A stretch of 64,000 nt of DNA from Karstenula rhodostoma CBS 690.94 (lineage: Eukaryota > Ascomycota > Dothideomycetes > Pleosporales > Didymosphaeriaceae): the NCBI GenBank assembly GCA_010093485.1, contig MU001494.1:2077937-2141936 (forward strand), read 5' to 3'. Below, one piece after another: positions 11,643 through 23,290 of this stretch. The notes beneath the pieces were generated by a model, which did not search any database, was not told where the DNA came from, and saw only the letters and a list, made by a program, of their open reading frames with translations. Numbering within the stretch: the first letter of the stretch is position 1; each line of letters starts with the position of its first letter. The translations under genes were made by a program, and so were the position numbers.

Positions 11643-14178
11643 CTATTGTGCCATCTTGACCCTTGCCCTATCCTCATCACTTTCGTACTCAGGCGATGCT
11701 TCGCCCCTCTCCGCCATGTTTGCGATCGGCCTCCCGCCAAGTTCACCCTTGGTCTCCATCGCCATGGTCGGCTCTGTGCCCTCACCGCGGCGTTCCACAG
11801 GGATCAGTGCATTGTAATACCTCGGAATCGCGTAGCCAAAGATGATGGCCAGCATGGTGAGGTGTGCGATGATCTTGCAGGTTCAAAGTCAGCCAACTCG
11901 GAAAGGTGTTGTTATATACGAAGTGACCATGTCTAAGACAGCGGCTTCGTACCGGTGTGTCACTTACAAATCCAGTTATCATCATAGGATCGTATCTTAA
12001 AGTATGGAACTCGGGGTAAGCGAATGAGAAGATGATCGCAAGGACCGGGCCACTGATGTAGCGAAGTAGAATAGGAAGAAAGGAAGGAATCTTCCAGTTT
12101 TTGCCGACGCCGACGATGACGTTTAGATCTCTTCGAATTTGGTTTCCCTTTGGGCATGTGAGTAGTTGAGTTTTCGTGTGTCGATGCGTTGACTTACAGA
12201 ATAGAATGCAAGGTACCATAATTTCCTAACAACAGCGCTCGAGTTCCAAATATCCCATCTGGTAAACCGAGGAGCTGCGACATCTGGGCGACGCGCGATG
12301 ATAACCGCAATGATTGCGCACACCACATACAAACCTATTCCAGCGCCCACTCCAGCGCCAGGGCTTTTTATACCGTGCGCTAGGATGACACCAAAGAACT
12401 GACCTCCGAAGAAGCCGAAATTGTAAACGGCAAATGCAGGGAGGCCGGTTTGCTCAACGACATCAGACCATCGGTATACTGTGGTGGAGCTGGTCACCTC
12501 AGTCCAGACCACGAATATGAGAGCGACGTTGTTGACCCATCGATCAACCCCATCCAGAAGGTAGTAGCCGAACTCGGTGCAATACTGAAATACTGTTAGA
12601 TGATCCTGGCAATGCTCGATGTAGTGTACTCGCCGGAATGCACATAAGAAACGATAGCACAGTAAGTATCGTGACTACCCAAGGCCGCGACAGCTTTGTC
12701 AGACCAGAGTCACAGATTAACGTGACGACAACATCCAACATTACGAATGCAGAGCTGAACCCCAGGACTATGAGCGTGAAAAACAAAAGGACAGCCCAGA
12801 AATTCGCGCCCGGCATCTGGAGCACGGCTTCAGGTAACGTCAAGAACCCTACGACGAAGGCACCGAGCCTGCATCATCATGTTAGTATATTCAACCTCAG
12901 GATCACGCCCTAAGAGTAGATCTACGTACCGAACGCCGTCTTCTGGCCACCGTCGCAGATAACCGACAACACCGAAAACGGCGAAAGCCGCGAAATTCTC
13001 GAATAGCACGTTGCTGCCACAAATGAGAATGGCATCCATCACCGCGTTAGCGTGCTTTTGATTGTAGCTAGCGTAGCTGGTGAAATAGCCAAAGCCAATT
13101 CCAGTCGAGAAGAAAACCTGGTACGATTAATGACTGTTCCTTCTCATGTTGCATGTTCATCAAAAGCTTCATCACTCACTTGTCCGACAGCAGTTTGCCA
13201 CACGGTCCCAGAGGCCAATTGATCGCTTCGCCAGTTAGTCCAAAGGAGGGCGACGCCTTCACGAGCATTCTCGAGCGAGAGTGCTCTACCAACGAAGATG
13301 ATCGTAGTGACAATCGGTAGGCCCATTGTGAAGTATACGACACGGCCAGTCATGCCAACTCCGCGGAAGATGGAAAGCCAGATGAGGAACCAAACAAAGA
13401 CGGACCATCCCAGAGTCTCCCCAACGATTTTGACGTGGGGAAAACTTGTATAAGATAGTACTGAGTTGCCGCTAGGGCTCAAGCTGCCTTCAGTAATATT
13501 ACCAACTGAAAGAACATCCGTCCAGTAGAACTACCCGTTTATTAATTATGATGCATATTGCTTCTGAGTTGGGAACCGGAATACCTCTTCAAGTCGACCT
13601 GCCCATGGTAGTGGGCTCGTGAAGCTGTGTCGAAAATAGCTCATGATCCAGGCTAGGTTGACCGTAAAGTACTGTACCACAACAAAGCTGACAAGCACAG
13701 GCCCAAGTCCTACTCCCTTCAAGCGGCGGTTGATGTTGTTGAATGCAATGACAGTACCACCACGATACGCCTGACCAATCGACACCTCGAGAATTAGGGA
13801 TGGTATGGCGATCTGTTGATTGGTTAGTGAACTCGTACAATTAGAGCGACCCGAATATTTAAATCACCAAAAACACAGCGCCCAGATATGGTACGAACCA
13901 CTGGAGGTGTTAGTCTGTTTCCGGGACAACAAAGCACAACCGCTTGCCTGGAGACCATAATTGTTGTACACTACAGATGGATATCGCAGCAAGTTGCCTT
14001 GACCTGCGCAGCCACCCATTGCGGCGAGCTGGAACGGATATCAGCATGCTGCTTTCATTTGGGTATGTTGCCTCACAAGAAATGCCGCCCTAGACGGCCA
14101 TTGATCGCGGCCATCATCTGAGGTGGGAGGAGGTGGAGCGAGGGCGGCGCCCACTTTTCTTAGGTATCGTAACACCAT
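11643..14178 (-). CDS. Sodium:neurotransmitter symporter-family (NSS/SNF) transporter
   Basis: Ten exons read on the minus strand: 14178-14077, 14028-13948, 13900-13868, 13812-13585, 13530-13180, 13117-12930, 12868-12634, 12584-12198, 12147-11968 and 11873-11643. Together they encode 671 residues with frame kept at every junction. The N-terminus has the fungal signature DDGRDQWPSRAAFL, then AAMGGCAGQGNLLRYPSVV (first helix, substrate/ion site), LILEVSIGQAYRGG, LGPVLVSFVVVQYF and TGIGFGYFTSYASYN. About twelve helices are expected. The family couples Na+ (and often Cl-) to uptake of amino acids or related amines across the plasma membrane; the substrate here is unknown. The intron at 13947-13901 has a GC donor (AG|GCAAGC), and the intron at 12633-12585 most likely has one too (GCGAGT). 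The C-terminus is hydrophilic and cytoplasmic. Confidence 0.85.
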
Positions 14179-15273
14179 ATCGGTTGTAACAGGCCGCAGG
14201 CAGTGAGCAGTTAAGAATACAAAGGGACCCTGGTGCGAGTGTTAGACCTACGCAAAGCTACTTGCTGTCCAGTTTTGTATTTTGAATGATCAGCCACTGG
14301 GATCTTGCTTGTTTCGCCAAGCACTCGGACTCCTACGGTCACACACGAACACATTTCTTTTCCGTTCATTTGGCTTTGGATCTTGGCTCCTGGTTGCCCT
14401 AGAACTGCAGGGAGCACGGCCAATGACTTCAACGGCGTTGGGATACCGCTGTACCATTGGAACGGTATATCTAGCTTCGTCGCGTCACCAAATCATCTCT
14501 AAGCACATGCACTTTGCACCTCTTGGGTGAGGCTTGACCTTGCCCCAGATGTCGTGATGGCATGGCGAAGGTCGGAATCCAAGTCGTTCACGCCAAGATC
14601 CCGCCCCATAACACATAATCGGAGCTCCTGGCGTACGTCAAAAGATGGAGCGAGTGTGTTGCCTGCGAATCATCATCGGTCTTGGCTTTCCGAACCCCAG
14701 TTGAGCATGTGCCTTTAGTCGCTCAACCAGCCGCTTTTCCGACTTGACGAAGCTGGGCATATCTTGGCGTCCGCCGCAGATTGTCTCGCGCTTATGGCGT
14801 GCTTCCGCCGCGCCAGCGTTACCTTTGTATGTTTTCGGCGCACGAGTGTGGTGGAGGCCGGGGGATGATGTTGCGGACAGTCCGATGAAGTGACTGAGAA
14901 CAAGTCTTGATTAGGCTAGCCGTTTTTGGCTTAGGGTAAAAATCACTATCACGAACAACTCTTCAATGTCGAGCATTCCTCGAGGTCACCGGGACGTCCG
15001 CCTAACCCAGGAAGTTCAATTACCTCAGTAAATTGCTAGATGTCTATATTATACCTTTATGGGTATTGGGTAGCATGAGGGTGAAGCGCGAAGCTCCCCG
15101 CCCAATGATTCATGTTGACATCATGATGGTTTGCTAGCAGAGTTGTACACATACCCAAACTATCCAATGTCCTCATATCACTCAAATTACACTGACAATA
15201 ATCATCTTCGAACCGAAATCCCAACATTTAAACAAATCTCCACCTCTCAATACCGACAAATACAGATATCAGA
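14179..15273. other. Intergenic between divergent genes
   Basis: About 1.1 kb separates the transporter start on the minus strand from the start of the next plus-strand gene. Only short frames without motifs occur here. It must hold both promoters; no clear TATA or operator could be assigned. Confidence 0.5.
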
Positions 15274-15854
15274 ATGCCTCGTCAAGTAGCACCACCGCCA
15301 TCTGGAGAGTTCCAGGTTGTCCTCTCCAGACCTTTCTCGGGTAGGGTAAGCATCTTATAAGATTTCAGACACACACTTATGAGGTTACCTCAGGCACACC
15401 CACGCACCAGATCGAAGTAATCGGCGAGCCCAACCGATCCGCAAGCATCCGTCGTACCGAGCATACTGGCAGTGGAAGCTCGTCAGAAAAAAAGGGCGAT
15501 GTTCCCGCGTAAGTCCATGTCCCCAGTCTGCTCTTCAAGCGGTCCTGCGGGTTCGAAGCTCGCTCTTGCTCTCGCATTACTGACAGACCTCTCTACAGTG
15601 ACGATGTCCAAGAGCTCCTGACTCTCGTGAGCCAGCTACGAGGCTTCCCGTCGCACGCTTCAAAAGACGTCTACGGTTTGGATACCAAGATGGACTTCAA
15701 TACATTTGAGATCCAGTGGAGTAATGGAGATGAAGATTCGGCTGCAGACACTGTCAATGAGATTGCGGGCGAGCAGAAGGACGACTTTAAGCGAATTGCG
15801 GATAGCATTGACGCGTTGGCAAGGACATTCGCCAAGCAAGATTCAGCTGTGTAA
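15274..15854 (+). CDS. Small hypothetical protein
   Basis: Three exons give 145 residues: 15274-15340, 15394-15508 and 15599-15854. The start MPRQVAPPPSGEFQVVLSR is followed by a polar segment with SASIRRTEHTGSGSSSEK and then by a helical C-terminal half (DDVQELLTLVSQLRGFPSH to FKRIADSIDALARTFAKQ). There is no signal peptide, membrane segment or cysteine pattern. Intron 1 has a weaker donor (GTAGGG). A second donor (GTAAGC) five bases further on would need a 23-nt intron and is rejected. Intron 2 has GTAAGT and CTACAG ends. The protein is probably cytoplasmic or nuclear; no family was recognised. The next gene on the minus strand is convergent, its stop about 520 bp away. Confidence 0.6.
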
Positions 15855-16378
15855 ATTACTTGGAAGTTCATTGGCATTGAGAGCAGTTATGTAGTGCTGT
15901 AGCTACACATTTAGGCCTTTTCGGTGTCATCGCCGCTCCAAAGCTTGACTCCATAGCGAATCTAGAGATTGAAGTTGTTGTTTTGATGATGTGGATTTCT
16001 TTTGGTTGCGATGTTTCGTCATAGGTAGGAGCCCAGTGAACGCTCCACAAATTCAAGACGATGTTTTTGTGCACATACTCACTAGTCAAATTTATGGCAT
16101 CCGTCAAGTGTCGAGGCTTTAGTCTTTGGATCAAATCATCATTGAAAAGTATAAATCGATTTTGTAAACCTAGGTACACGTTTATCTTTGAATTGTTAAC
16201 TAGGGGAGACACCTTTTTGTGATTATTTTTACGAACCTCAATGCGCATTCGATAACAATCACATTTAGCCAGCGATATCTCTATCTTTTGTTTTTTATTA
16301 TCTACATCCCACATAAGAAATAAACGCACCAACAGGTCACACTTGCGGAAGCGAGGCAAAGAGCAACTTCCGTATTCC
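15855..16378. other. Convergent intergenic region
   Basis: This is AT-leaning sequence between two convergent genes. A minus-strand open frame reaches from about 16490 down to 15868, overlapping the 3' end of the next gene in another frame. It has no motif I recognise and no plausible start of its own, so I take the region as 3' flanks. Confidence 0.4.
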
Positions 16379-17853
16379 CTACCCATCATCGACGGAACTA
16401 TCCTCATCCTCATCGACGGAATCATTCTCACCCCTATCGACGAAATCATCTTCACCTTGATGAGGACCTGGATGGAACTTCCACCCCCTCTCAATGTTCA
16501 CGCGAAAGCGCGGAGAACGCTCCACACCGAGCGGGCCCAGCGTTGGATGAAATCGCGGTACTCCTCCTGGCATACTTCTAGTGACTGGGCGCGGTCGCAT
16601 AATGCCTATGGTGCGGATAAAAGGTCAGCGTGAGATTAAGTCGGGGCGTTCGGATACCTCGTGTATGCCTCTTCAAAACGACAAAGTAAAATTCGTGCTT
16701 TATAAAACACAATCACATTGCATCTGGCATTTCACTTACGGTCTCGCTCATATCCAGTGCCTGCCACCCAATGAGGTTTTACTACAACGCCCATGCATAC
16801 CATGCAATATTCGATGAGCTCTTGTCCATTGGGGTTCATCGGGACCGACTCTTTGCCGCAAGGACATCTCGGCCCAATTCGCCTCGCCATTCGCGAAGCA
16901 AGAACGCGAGCTGACATTCGGCCTGAGCTGGGGTGGGCATATGCAAGTGGCTTTTTACCAGAGACAACGTTTGCCGTCTTCGTGCGTAGATCTGTTTGCG
17001 CAGGTAAGAAGTCAGCAGAAGGTAAGTCCGAAGCGGGATTAAGAACGAGGTACCGATTTCGGGACTCAACGTCTAGGGCATACGTACAGATATCGGTCTC
17101 GTCCCGTTTTGCGGCCAGTTTCGGAAACCATCGTTCCCTGCACGCATGACAAAACACAGGCCATCTGGGAGGAGGGCGAGGGTTATGTAGGAGCAAAATC
17201 CTATTTATGCACGTGCAAAAGTCTTGAAATGTGGGATTCCCTTGTGCGTCTAGGCCTGGCCAGTTTCCTGGTAGAACTTCCTGGGCGGATGGGTCGTCTG
17301 AAGGCGGCATGGAAACTCGGTGCCAGTACAGTTGCATCTCATCCAGCGTACAACTCTTGCACAGCTTGGCCCGGAAGCCGGATCTGGGTGTGTGATCGAC
17401 ATACTTAGAGGCGGCAACTAGAACCGAGTACTCGTCGTGAGTATTGCAGACGTTGCAGACTTGAATGGGATGTTGCAATCCGGCTCTCGTGGTTCCAGGG
17501 CCGGTGCATGTTCGCGATACACCGCATGGAGTCTGCCGCGCCTGTCCGCAGCAAATCCAATCGTCGCATGATCCGGGAGGGGGAGCAGGCTGTGCTGGGT
17601 TGTCTTCTTGCGGAGGAGGTGGAGTGGACGGGGCACCCTGTTCTTCTTCATCCAAATCGGATTTGGATTCCTGGTGGATACCACACGCTTCAGAAGAAAC
17701 CGGAGCTCCAGCAGGACCCTGACTGTTACTGGGCCTGTTACTTCTGGGTGCTGACCGTCCAGTCTTTGCGACGTGGTATTGCCTTTGCGGGGGCTGTTCC
17801 AAAACTGTAGGATCCGGGTCTTTTTCTTCATGGGAACTATACTTCCGTTTCAT
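16379..17853 (-). CDS. Cysteine-rich, probably zinc-binding hypothetical protein
   Basis: Three exons give 414 residues: 17853-17088, 16991-16740 and 16605-16379. The introns begin GTACGT and GTAAGT and end AACAG and ATAG. The N-terminal 90 residues are polar and Pro-rich. Paired-cysteine blocks follow: DDWICCGQARQTPC, VCNVCNTHDEYSV with LCKSCTLDEM, FQDFCTCINR with FCHACRERWFPKL, and PRCPCGKESVP with EYCMVCMGVVV. The spacing suggests at least three zinc-binding ribbons. The C-terminal exon ends in an acidic Asp/Glu tail. Similar CxxC-rich proteins of unknown role are common in Dothideomycetes; I know no function. The first intron is a multiple of three and has no stop, so automated models may retain it. 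Confidence 0.65.
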
Positions 17854-19202
17854 GGTTGTTACTAAGATCCACAGGAAACTAAAATGTGTAACAGAGTTCA
17901 GAGTTGACGATGGAACTATGTTCTTCGTAAATATTTGCCGTCCGGAGGGAACGCAATCCATTTATCTTTATGACAAAACAAACACGAACACGTCCACCTT
18001 TGATACCGAAATAGTTAGGTCAGTTGGTCCAGTCTCGCAAAGCGCATTGTTTCTTCTGTCTAGCATTGTTCTCATTCCAAGCCACGGGCGCCCGTGTGGC
18101 GCAGCTTTGATCGAATCTTTATCTATGGAGGTAAGAACAGTGGCCAGGCGGAGCTGCGCAAATGGACGGCCATCCCGATCGGTCTCTCACAGGATGAGCC
18201 CATGCTTTCACATGTTCCTCGAGAGACGGCTGGGTGGTGTGAACGGGCGACGGAGACTTCTGGCCCTCCATATAATGACAGCAATCAATGTCTTTCACCT
18301 TTTAGTCTCCTCAAAATGCATTCCTCTGAATTTTAAGCCCGCCATCATCCATTATCGCCTTTCGATCGCGTGCGTCTTTCAATCACGTGACCATTTTGTT
18401 TTTGAAGTTGCTGGACATTTGGAGGAAAGGGATCTGTTCGAACTTATAAGAAATGATCCTTCGGTCAGTATGAGATACCAAGAACGAATTCTGCGTCTAG
18501 CCGACGATGGCAGTCTTTTACCGAGGCTCTCATACTGTCACGTGATGAGTTAGCTAGTCCGAAAAACTACCACCACACATGTCGAGCATTGCCAAAGCGA
18601 ATAGCGAGACCACATGATAGCCCCCTTCGCACCCATTGTGACATTTAGACCTATGCAGGGATCGAGTTGTTCGCGTGGATGTTGGTGCGCTCGGGAAGGG
18701 TTTCACACGACATCCTCAGAGCTCTCTATCGGGCTCGGCGCCCGATCCCTACACATGTACATAAGAGTTTCAGTATTGTGTCGCCTATTCCGCATATAGG
18801 CACAGAACCTCTATCATGCGACTCGACCTGTGTTTTTCTGTGACGTTTCGCCAGGCGAGTGCAGTTGGACATTCCTGGTTGGGACTCTGAAGGGAATCGA
18901 GGCAGCGCAGTTGCGATGGTGGATCTTCTCCATGATCATTGCTTCAATGCATACAAGCAGAAGCTCATGATAGCTTCAACATCTTGGACCCTGGGACATG
19001 CTTGGATTGTAGTTATTGATTTGATATGTATATATATATAATACATTCTCCTTATACATATGAAAGTGTTGTGTGTAAATGAATGCTTTTCGGCGTCGGG
19101 CCGTGTTTGTATCCCAGGACCAACGCCATTACTTCGCCTTCCACAGACGCACCGGACCCAAACGCCTGCCTGTTTCACAACCCTGGTATAACCCCGAGAT
19201 AT
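17854..19202. other. Intergenic; no assignable gene
   Basis: A 233-codon frame runs 17852-18553 on the plus strand, but its first bases overlap the start codon of the minus-strand zinc-ribbon gene and it contains no domain, signal or low-complexity pattern. A short TA-repeat occurs at about 19026-19040. I see nothing else. Confidence 0.45.
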
Positions 19203-20506
19203 CTAAAAAAAATGTTCGGACCGCTTTGAAGTAACCGTTCTGACGCTCCGTCCTCTAGTAACACCCCCTTTCTCTTCGCCTCCCAGTTCTTGTATCGTTT
19301 CCAGCTCGAGCCCGCTGTTGCTCGAGATCTTGGTCTCATTGAAGCCGAAGTTGAGGCCGTTGGTCCCGCCGGTGCCTTCTAGGGCTTTCAAGTCCATGTG
19401 AGGATAGCTGGAAATAGTGCTGTCCTGCTTCCTGCTGACGGTCCAGGCCCAGCTACGCTCGTGGTCGGTACCTCCTTCGGAGGCGAGGCGCTTGGAAGTG
19501 AAAGAGCGCTGGACTTCACGGAGAAAGGGGCGCAATACGGGAATGCATTGGACGAGGATGGTGCCAGCGACTTCGGAGGAGTACCAGACGTTCGATATGC
19601 CGTTACGTTCTGAGGAGAGTGAGTTGGGGTTAACAAGGTCGAGGCGATTGGAGGCTTACGGTAGTAGTAGGGATCACGTTTGTTGCCTTCGTCTTTCCAA
19701 GCCACGCGGATAGCCGCAACTACCGCGACACTGAGAGGCGTTAGTCCATGTCATATTTGCGATGGTGTCAAAACTCTACTTACATGACTCCCAGGCTCAT
19801 TGCGACGCAAAGACCGATCTTCTCGCTCTTCCTCATGTCTATCTTCCAGGTAATCCACCAGGGAAAGAAAGCGAAGACAAAGTCCATTATGATGTTGTAA
19901 ATGTTTCCAGCTTCCTTGAAGTCGCTGCGGAAGGTCTTGTCGATGCAGAAATCGAGCCGGTACGAGACGTCATAACTCTTCTCATCGCACAGCTTTGCCC
20001 ATTGGAAGACGACTTTTACAACCATCCACAGATTCATCGTGATGATGCAGAACCAAATGATCCATTGCTGATAGCGATTGGTGAGTTTGAGGAGCGTAAC
20101 ACCGAATGCAGTCTTGCTCCACGTTTGGCCGAGAACATTGGTACAGGACGATATGTTGATCAGGATGTGCATTCGGTCATCCCATTTCGATCCATTTGTC
20201 GGTACGTAGCCCGTCGCGTATTGGTGTGAGATCATCGCATCGGTGAGCAACAGCATGCTCTGTGGCAACATTAGCATTGAAGGGCCGGCGTATAAGCGCC
20301 CAAGAGGTATTTACCCATGCGAGGACGAGAATGTAGTCATCGTACCATAGCCCGTGGCGACGAGTGATCTTGCAATAGAGCCTTAGGACCAGAAACAGCG
20401 TCGCACCCGTAAACAGAGACCACAATCCTGCATTCAACTCTTTCTCCGGATTCACGTAGTTGGTGATGCTATCAGCGCCGTCGCTTGCTCGAGGTCGCAG
20501 CCACAT
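19203..20506 (-). CDS. Rhodopsin-domain integral membrane protein (Pth11-related)
   Basis: Four exons give 381 residues: 20506-20315, 20259-19784, 19730-19660 and 19609-19203. Introns have standard GT-AG ends, and intron 2 has a CTAAC branch point. Family landmarks are WYDDYILVLAWV after helix 1, GQTWSKTAFGVTLLKLT, FCIDKTFRSDFKEAGNIYNIIMDF, FFPWWITWKIDMRKSEKIGL, and EVAGTILVQCIPVLRPFLR at the end of helix 7. A Ser/Thr/Gly-rich cytoplasmic tail of about 90 residues follows. The protein belongs to the fungal seven-helix rhodopsin-domain family, localised to the plasma membrane, some members of which act in surface sensing and virulence. It is divergent from the other copy at 8305-9588, so the two are not recent duplicates. 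Confidence 0.85.
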
Positions 20507-21766
20507 AATAATGTTGTGGCTGCCAGTTCATTCGTGCGATGTCCCAAAATCGTCAAAGTCGAGCAGCAGTCATGGAGTAGTTAGCGAAAGGAGACGATGA
20601 CAGAAGACAGCGAATGACTCTTGTGATCGCGGTAGCGAGCGCATAGGATCATAGGTGGGGACTCCAAAATGAGATACGCGCGAGCTGCTGCGTTCGAAAC
20701 GACCGTTGGTGGATGCTCTCGTTCCTCAGCCCAAGATCCTGGGACGCCAACAGGCTTGAGACCCACGCGGCGCAGTGCACTGGCAGCGGCGACAGACGGC
20801 CCCGTGTTGCGCTTTCGTCAATTACTCCGCGCGCAGACGAGCGCCACCAGGTTGGCACCAGCTGAGGACCGACGACAAAGACCACCACCAGCAGCTGCTG
20901 TCCTATGCTCCCCCGCCGCCCAAACTGCCCTCTACGTGGACCCGATGCAATGATAGACGCGTGGTCAAGACGCACTTTTGTTTCGTGCACTGGTGGTGGT
21001 ACCTGACGCGTTTCAGGCCATTCGAACGTTGTACGCACATCGCTGCACTTTCTTCGTCTGTTGGGAGTCGAGCCAGGAGGCATCCACATTTTCCACCTCT
21101 CGATACAAGGCTCGCATGCGTGTTGGCACAACCGACGGCGCAATCCCTGCATGCCGTTACTTCATCTCGCAGGTGGTTTCATATTGACGGCGCGGCTGCA
21201 AGTGGGGGAGACCTGCCGCTTTCTGCGCATCGCCCGCGCACACCCCTCGCGTGCGGAGCACGTCAGCCCTTCGAGTCGGGAGACAAAGTCGCGAATCTTG
21301 CACTGTTTCGAGACGTTCCAAACGCGCCAAACACGTTTCTGACGGGTTCCAAGGTGTGCCATCGCAAAGGGGGAACCGGGTGCGCGTCGCCGGGTCTGGA
21401 CTCGGTTGGGAATGCGTGGACGGAAAAGAAATCGTCCGACCGCGCACGACCGCGCTGCCGTGGCTGCATGCGGCGGGTACGCTAGACACGCGAAGGCACG
21501 CCTGGAGGATCGCAGGAAGAGGAGCACATGACACTGCAAATGACGGAGATTATCCCATGGTTAATTTCACCTTTATACCTATATGGAGGAAACAGGAAGC
21601 CTGCAATGCTGAGGACGCCGTCCCTCGAAACCGAACAGCCAAAGATGACAAAATCCCCATTGAAAAAGAGAACACCGAATCGATGCGTCATTTCCATCAA
21701 GCAGACATTGCCGACTTTTCTGGAAGGACGCCCGGATATGCCTATAACGCCAGCTGCCATGCAATA
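20507..21766. other. GC-rich intergenic region with overlapping open frames
   Basis: Between about 20580 and 21540 the sequence is CpG-rich and open in several frames on both strands, with products of 60-240 residues. These look like chance frames in GC-rich DNA: composition is Arg/Pro/Ser-rich, no domain is visible, and the frames overlap one another. The left part is the upstream region of the rhodopsin-domain gene. I support no gene here. Confidence 0.45.
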
Positions 21767-22825
21767 TCAAATCTCATGACCCTCTCCATATCGAACGCAA
21801 AATATCCCGTCAACACCCGAGCATCCGAATGCTTGGCCCACCCTCTTGTGCTGCGCGCACGATGCCATCGTGCGGCGCTCTCCGTGCTGTTGCTCAATCT
21901 CGTCGACCACGGTGGAGAAGCGGGCCTGCATCTTAGGAAGCTGGCGGAGCCACTCGAGGAGTTGGATGCGGGCAGGCTCGTTGCCCTCGTAGACATATGC
22001 GAGCGCCTTCGTCCTGATCACCCGCAGAGCAATGGTACAGTCGAAGTCGTCGGAGATGCGGTCCTCCAAGATTTTTAGGCGCTCGAACCCCATGTCCTCC
22101 ACCGACATGGACTTGAGCCGCTGCAACCAAAAGCCACGCAGCTTGTGGACGAAGGCGTGCATACCCAGGGCTTCGCCAGCACAAACCACCTCGTTGTCAA
22201 TAGCGAGGGCCTTTGCGTCGTCGTCAACAGATGCTAGGCCATACGGGCGATGTTTTGACAACGAGGTGGGCAACCAATGAAGAAGGCGCTGGACCCCAGC
22301 AACGAGGATCGGGTTAACGTCTAGGGCTGTAAGTTCGTCATTCTCGTTCTTCTCGCAGGCTGTAGTGGATGCCCAGGTCATCAAGCCACGCGGAACCGTG
22401 AAGTTGGTGGTGCCGCAGGTCACGTCGATAGTAGGGCCTTGAAGGAAAGCGAGGCGCTTGTCAAGAGGCCAGTTAGCAACCTCGCGGAACTTGTCAGCAG
22501 CCCGGCTGATGCGAACGGTATCACCATAACGCTGAACTGCGGTGGGAGTGACCGCATTGGCTGCCTCGCGGTTGGCATTCTCGAGCTGGGTGGACACAGG
22601 AGCTGCTGTGGGGACCACCGGCTGCTCAGCATTGGAAAACGAAGCAAACAGCGGAGTCGTCTGGGTAGGTAGCGTGTCAGTCATCGTGGACCTCAGCGGG
22701 GAACGGCGCGTTGCACTTACCTTGCCCTTCTTCTGACCGTACATGGTTGGAAACTTCAAGACCGGAGCGGGAGGAGCCGCAGAGGGCTTGTTGCTAGCAG
22801 TGGTGTTATGGGTCGGAGCAGACAT
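21767..22825 (-). CDS. BTB/POZ-like family protein (copy A)
   Basis: The start at 22825 (MSAPTHNTTASNKPS) is the first ATG downstream of a TATATAT stretch (22866-22872). A 60-nt in-phase intron is likely at 22720-22661 (AAG|GTAAGTG to CTACCCAG with a CTGAC branch point), leaving about 332 residues. The N-terminus carries PPAPVLKFP, which recurs in other family members. A domain follows with DKRLAFLQGPTIDV, FVHKLRGFWLQRLKSM and GFERLKILEDRI. These align by eye with the copies at 25726, 27103 and 28610. The predicted fold (GPxxD, LLxxxS) resembles BTB/POZ, a protein-interaction domain that often links substrates to Cul3 ubiquitin ligases. That name is an inference. The C-terminal 30 residues are unlike the paralogs. 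Confidence 0.65.
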   Translation of the reverse strand: MSAPTHNTTASNKPSAAPPAPVLKFPTMYGQKKGKVSATRRSPLRSTMTDTLPTQTTPLFASFSNAEQPVVPTAAPVSTQLENANREAANAVTPTAVQRYGDTVRISRAADKFREVANWPLDKRLAFLQGPTIDVTCGTTNFTVPRGLMTWASTTACEKNENDELTALDVNPILVAGVQRLLHWLPTSLSKHRPYGLASVDDDAKALAIDNEVVCAGEALGMHAFVHKLRGFWLQRLKSMSVEDMGFERLKILEDRISDDFDCTIALRVIRTKALAYVYEGNEPARIQLLEWLRQLPKMQARFSTVVDEIEQQHGERRTMASCAQHKRVGQAFGCSGVDGIFCVRYGEGHEI

Positions 22826-23290
22826 GCTGTAACTGCCTTCCAAGTTCGATTTTAGGAATGGAGTGTATATATCGAGAAGAGAAGGTATCAAAGGCGGGTG
22901 ACGCGGTCGTCTGCGTTGATCTTAGACTCTCGCAAAGGCTCTCTTGCAGTAGTTAAGGGTCGTACTCGCGATAGGTTCCACGGCTTATATGGAGGGAAGG
23001 CACGGCGACATACGCCAATAGACCGCACGGTTCAGATATCTGCCTGGAGGCCCCGAGGTGAATGGTCGCACGTGACGTGGACGCCTGGAACCACGCGCCG
23101 CCTTTCTCGCCACAACCTTTAGGGAAAGTCTTTACAAAAGTGCGTGCGTATGCTGAGCACAGCGCGTATAATCTCCCTATCAGGACTAGGCCAGAGGTGT
23201 GGGCACTGCATCTGTCCTGGGACAACACGAAGTACCAAAGATCTTGACTGAAACCTCCACGTTCTAGACACCGCTCAGCATAAGAACGTG
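22826..23290. other. Intergenic between divergent features
   Basis: This is the upstream region of BTB-like copy A on the minus strand and of a small plus-strand open frame. A TATATAT element at 22866-22872 lies about 40 bp upstream of the copy A start. No other structure is seen. Confidence 0.4.

Noticed and set aside
12593..12629. GT-AG version of the seventh transporter intron
   Set aside because: It would be only 37 nt; the GC-AG version (12585-12633) has a normal length, a good branch point and the same frame.
15346..15368. Alternative 23-nt intron in the small hypothetical gene
   Set aside because: It keeps the frame but is far below the usable intron length in fungi.
17852..18553. 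Plus-strand open frame of 233 codons
   Set aside because: It overlaps the start codon of the minus-strand zinc-ribbon gene, lacks any domain or signal and has unnatural composition.
20580..21540. Several long overlapping open frames on both strands
   Set aside because: GC-rich DNA with few stops; the frames overlap each other and encode Arg/Pro/Ser-rich sequence without motifs.
21251..22078. Plus-strand frame of 275 codons
   Set aside because: Its right part is antisense to BTB-like copy A, which has homologs in the window; the left part is the GC-rich gap.
22661..22720. Treating this in-frame 60-nt segment of BTB-like copy A as coding
   Set aside because: It has GTAAGT, CTGAC and CCCAG ends and no match in paralogs, so an intron is more likely; the coding option cannot be excluded.
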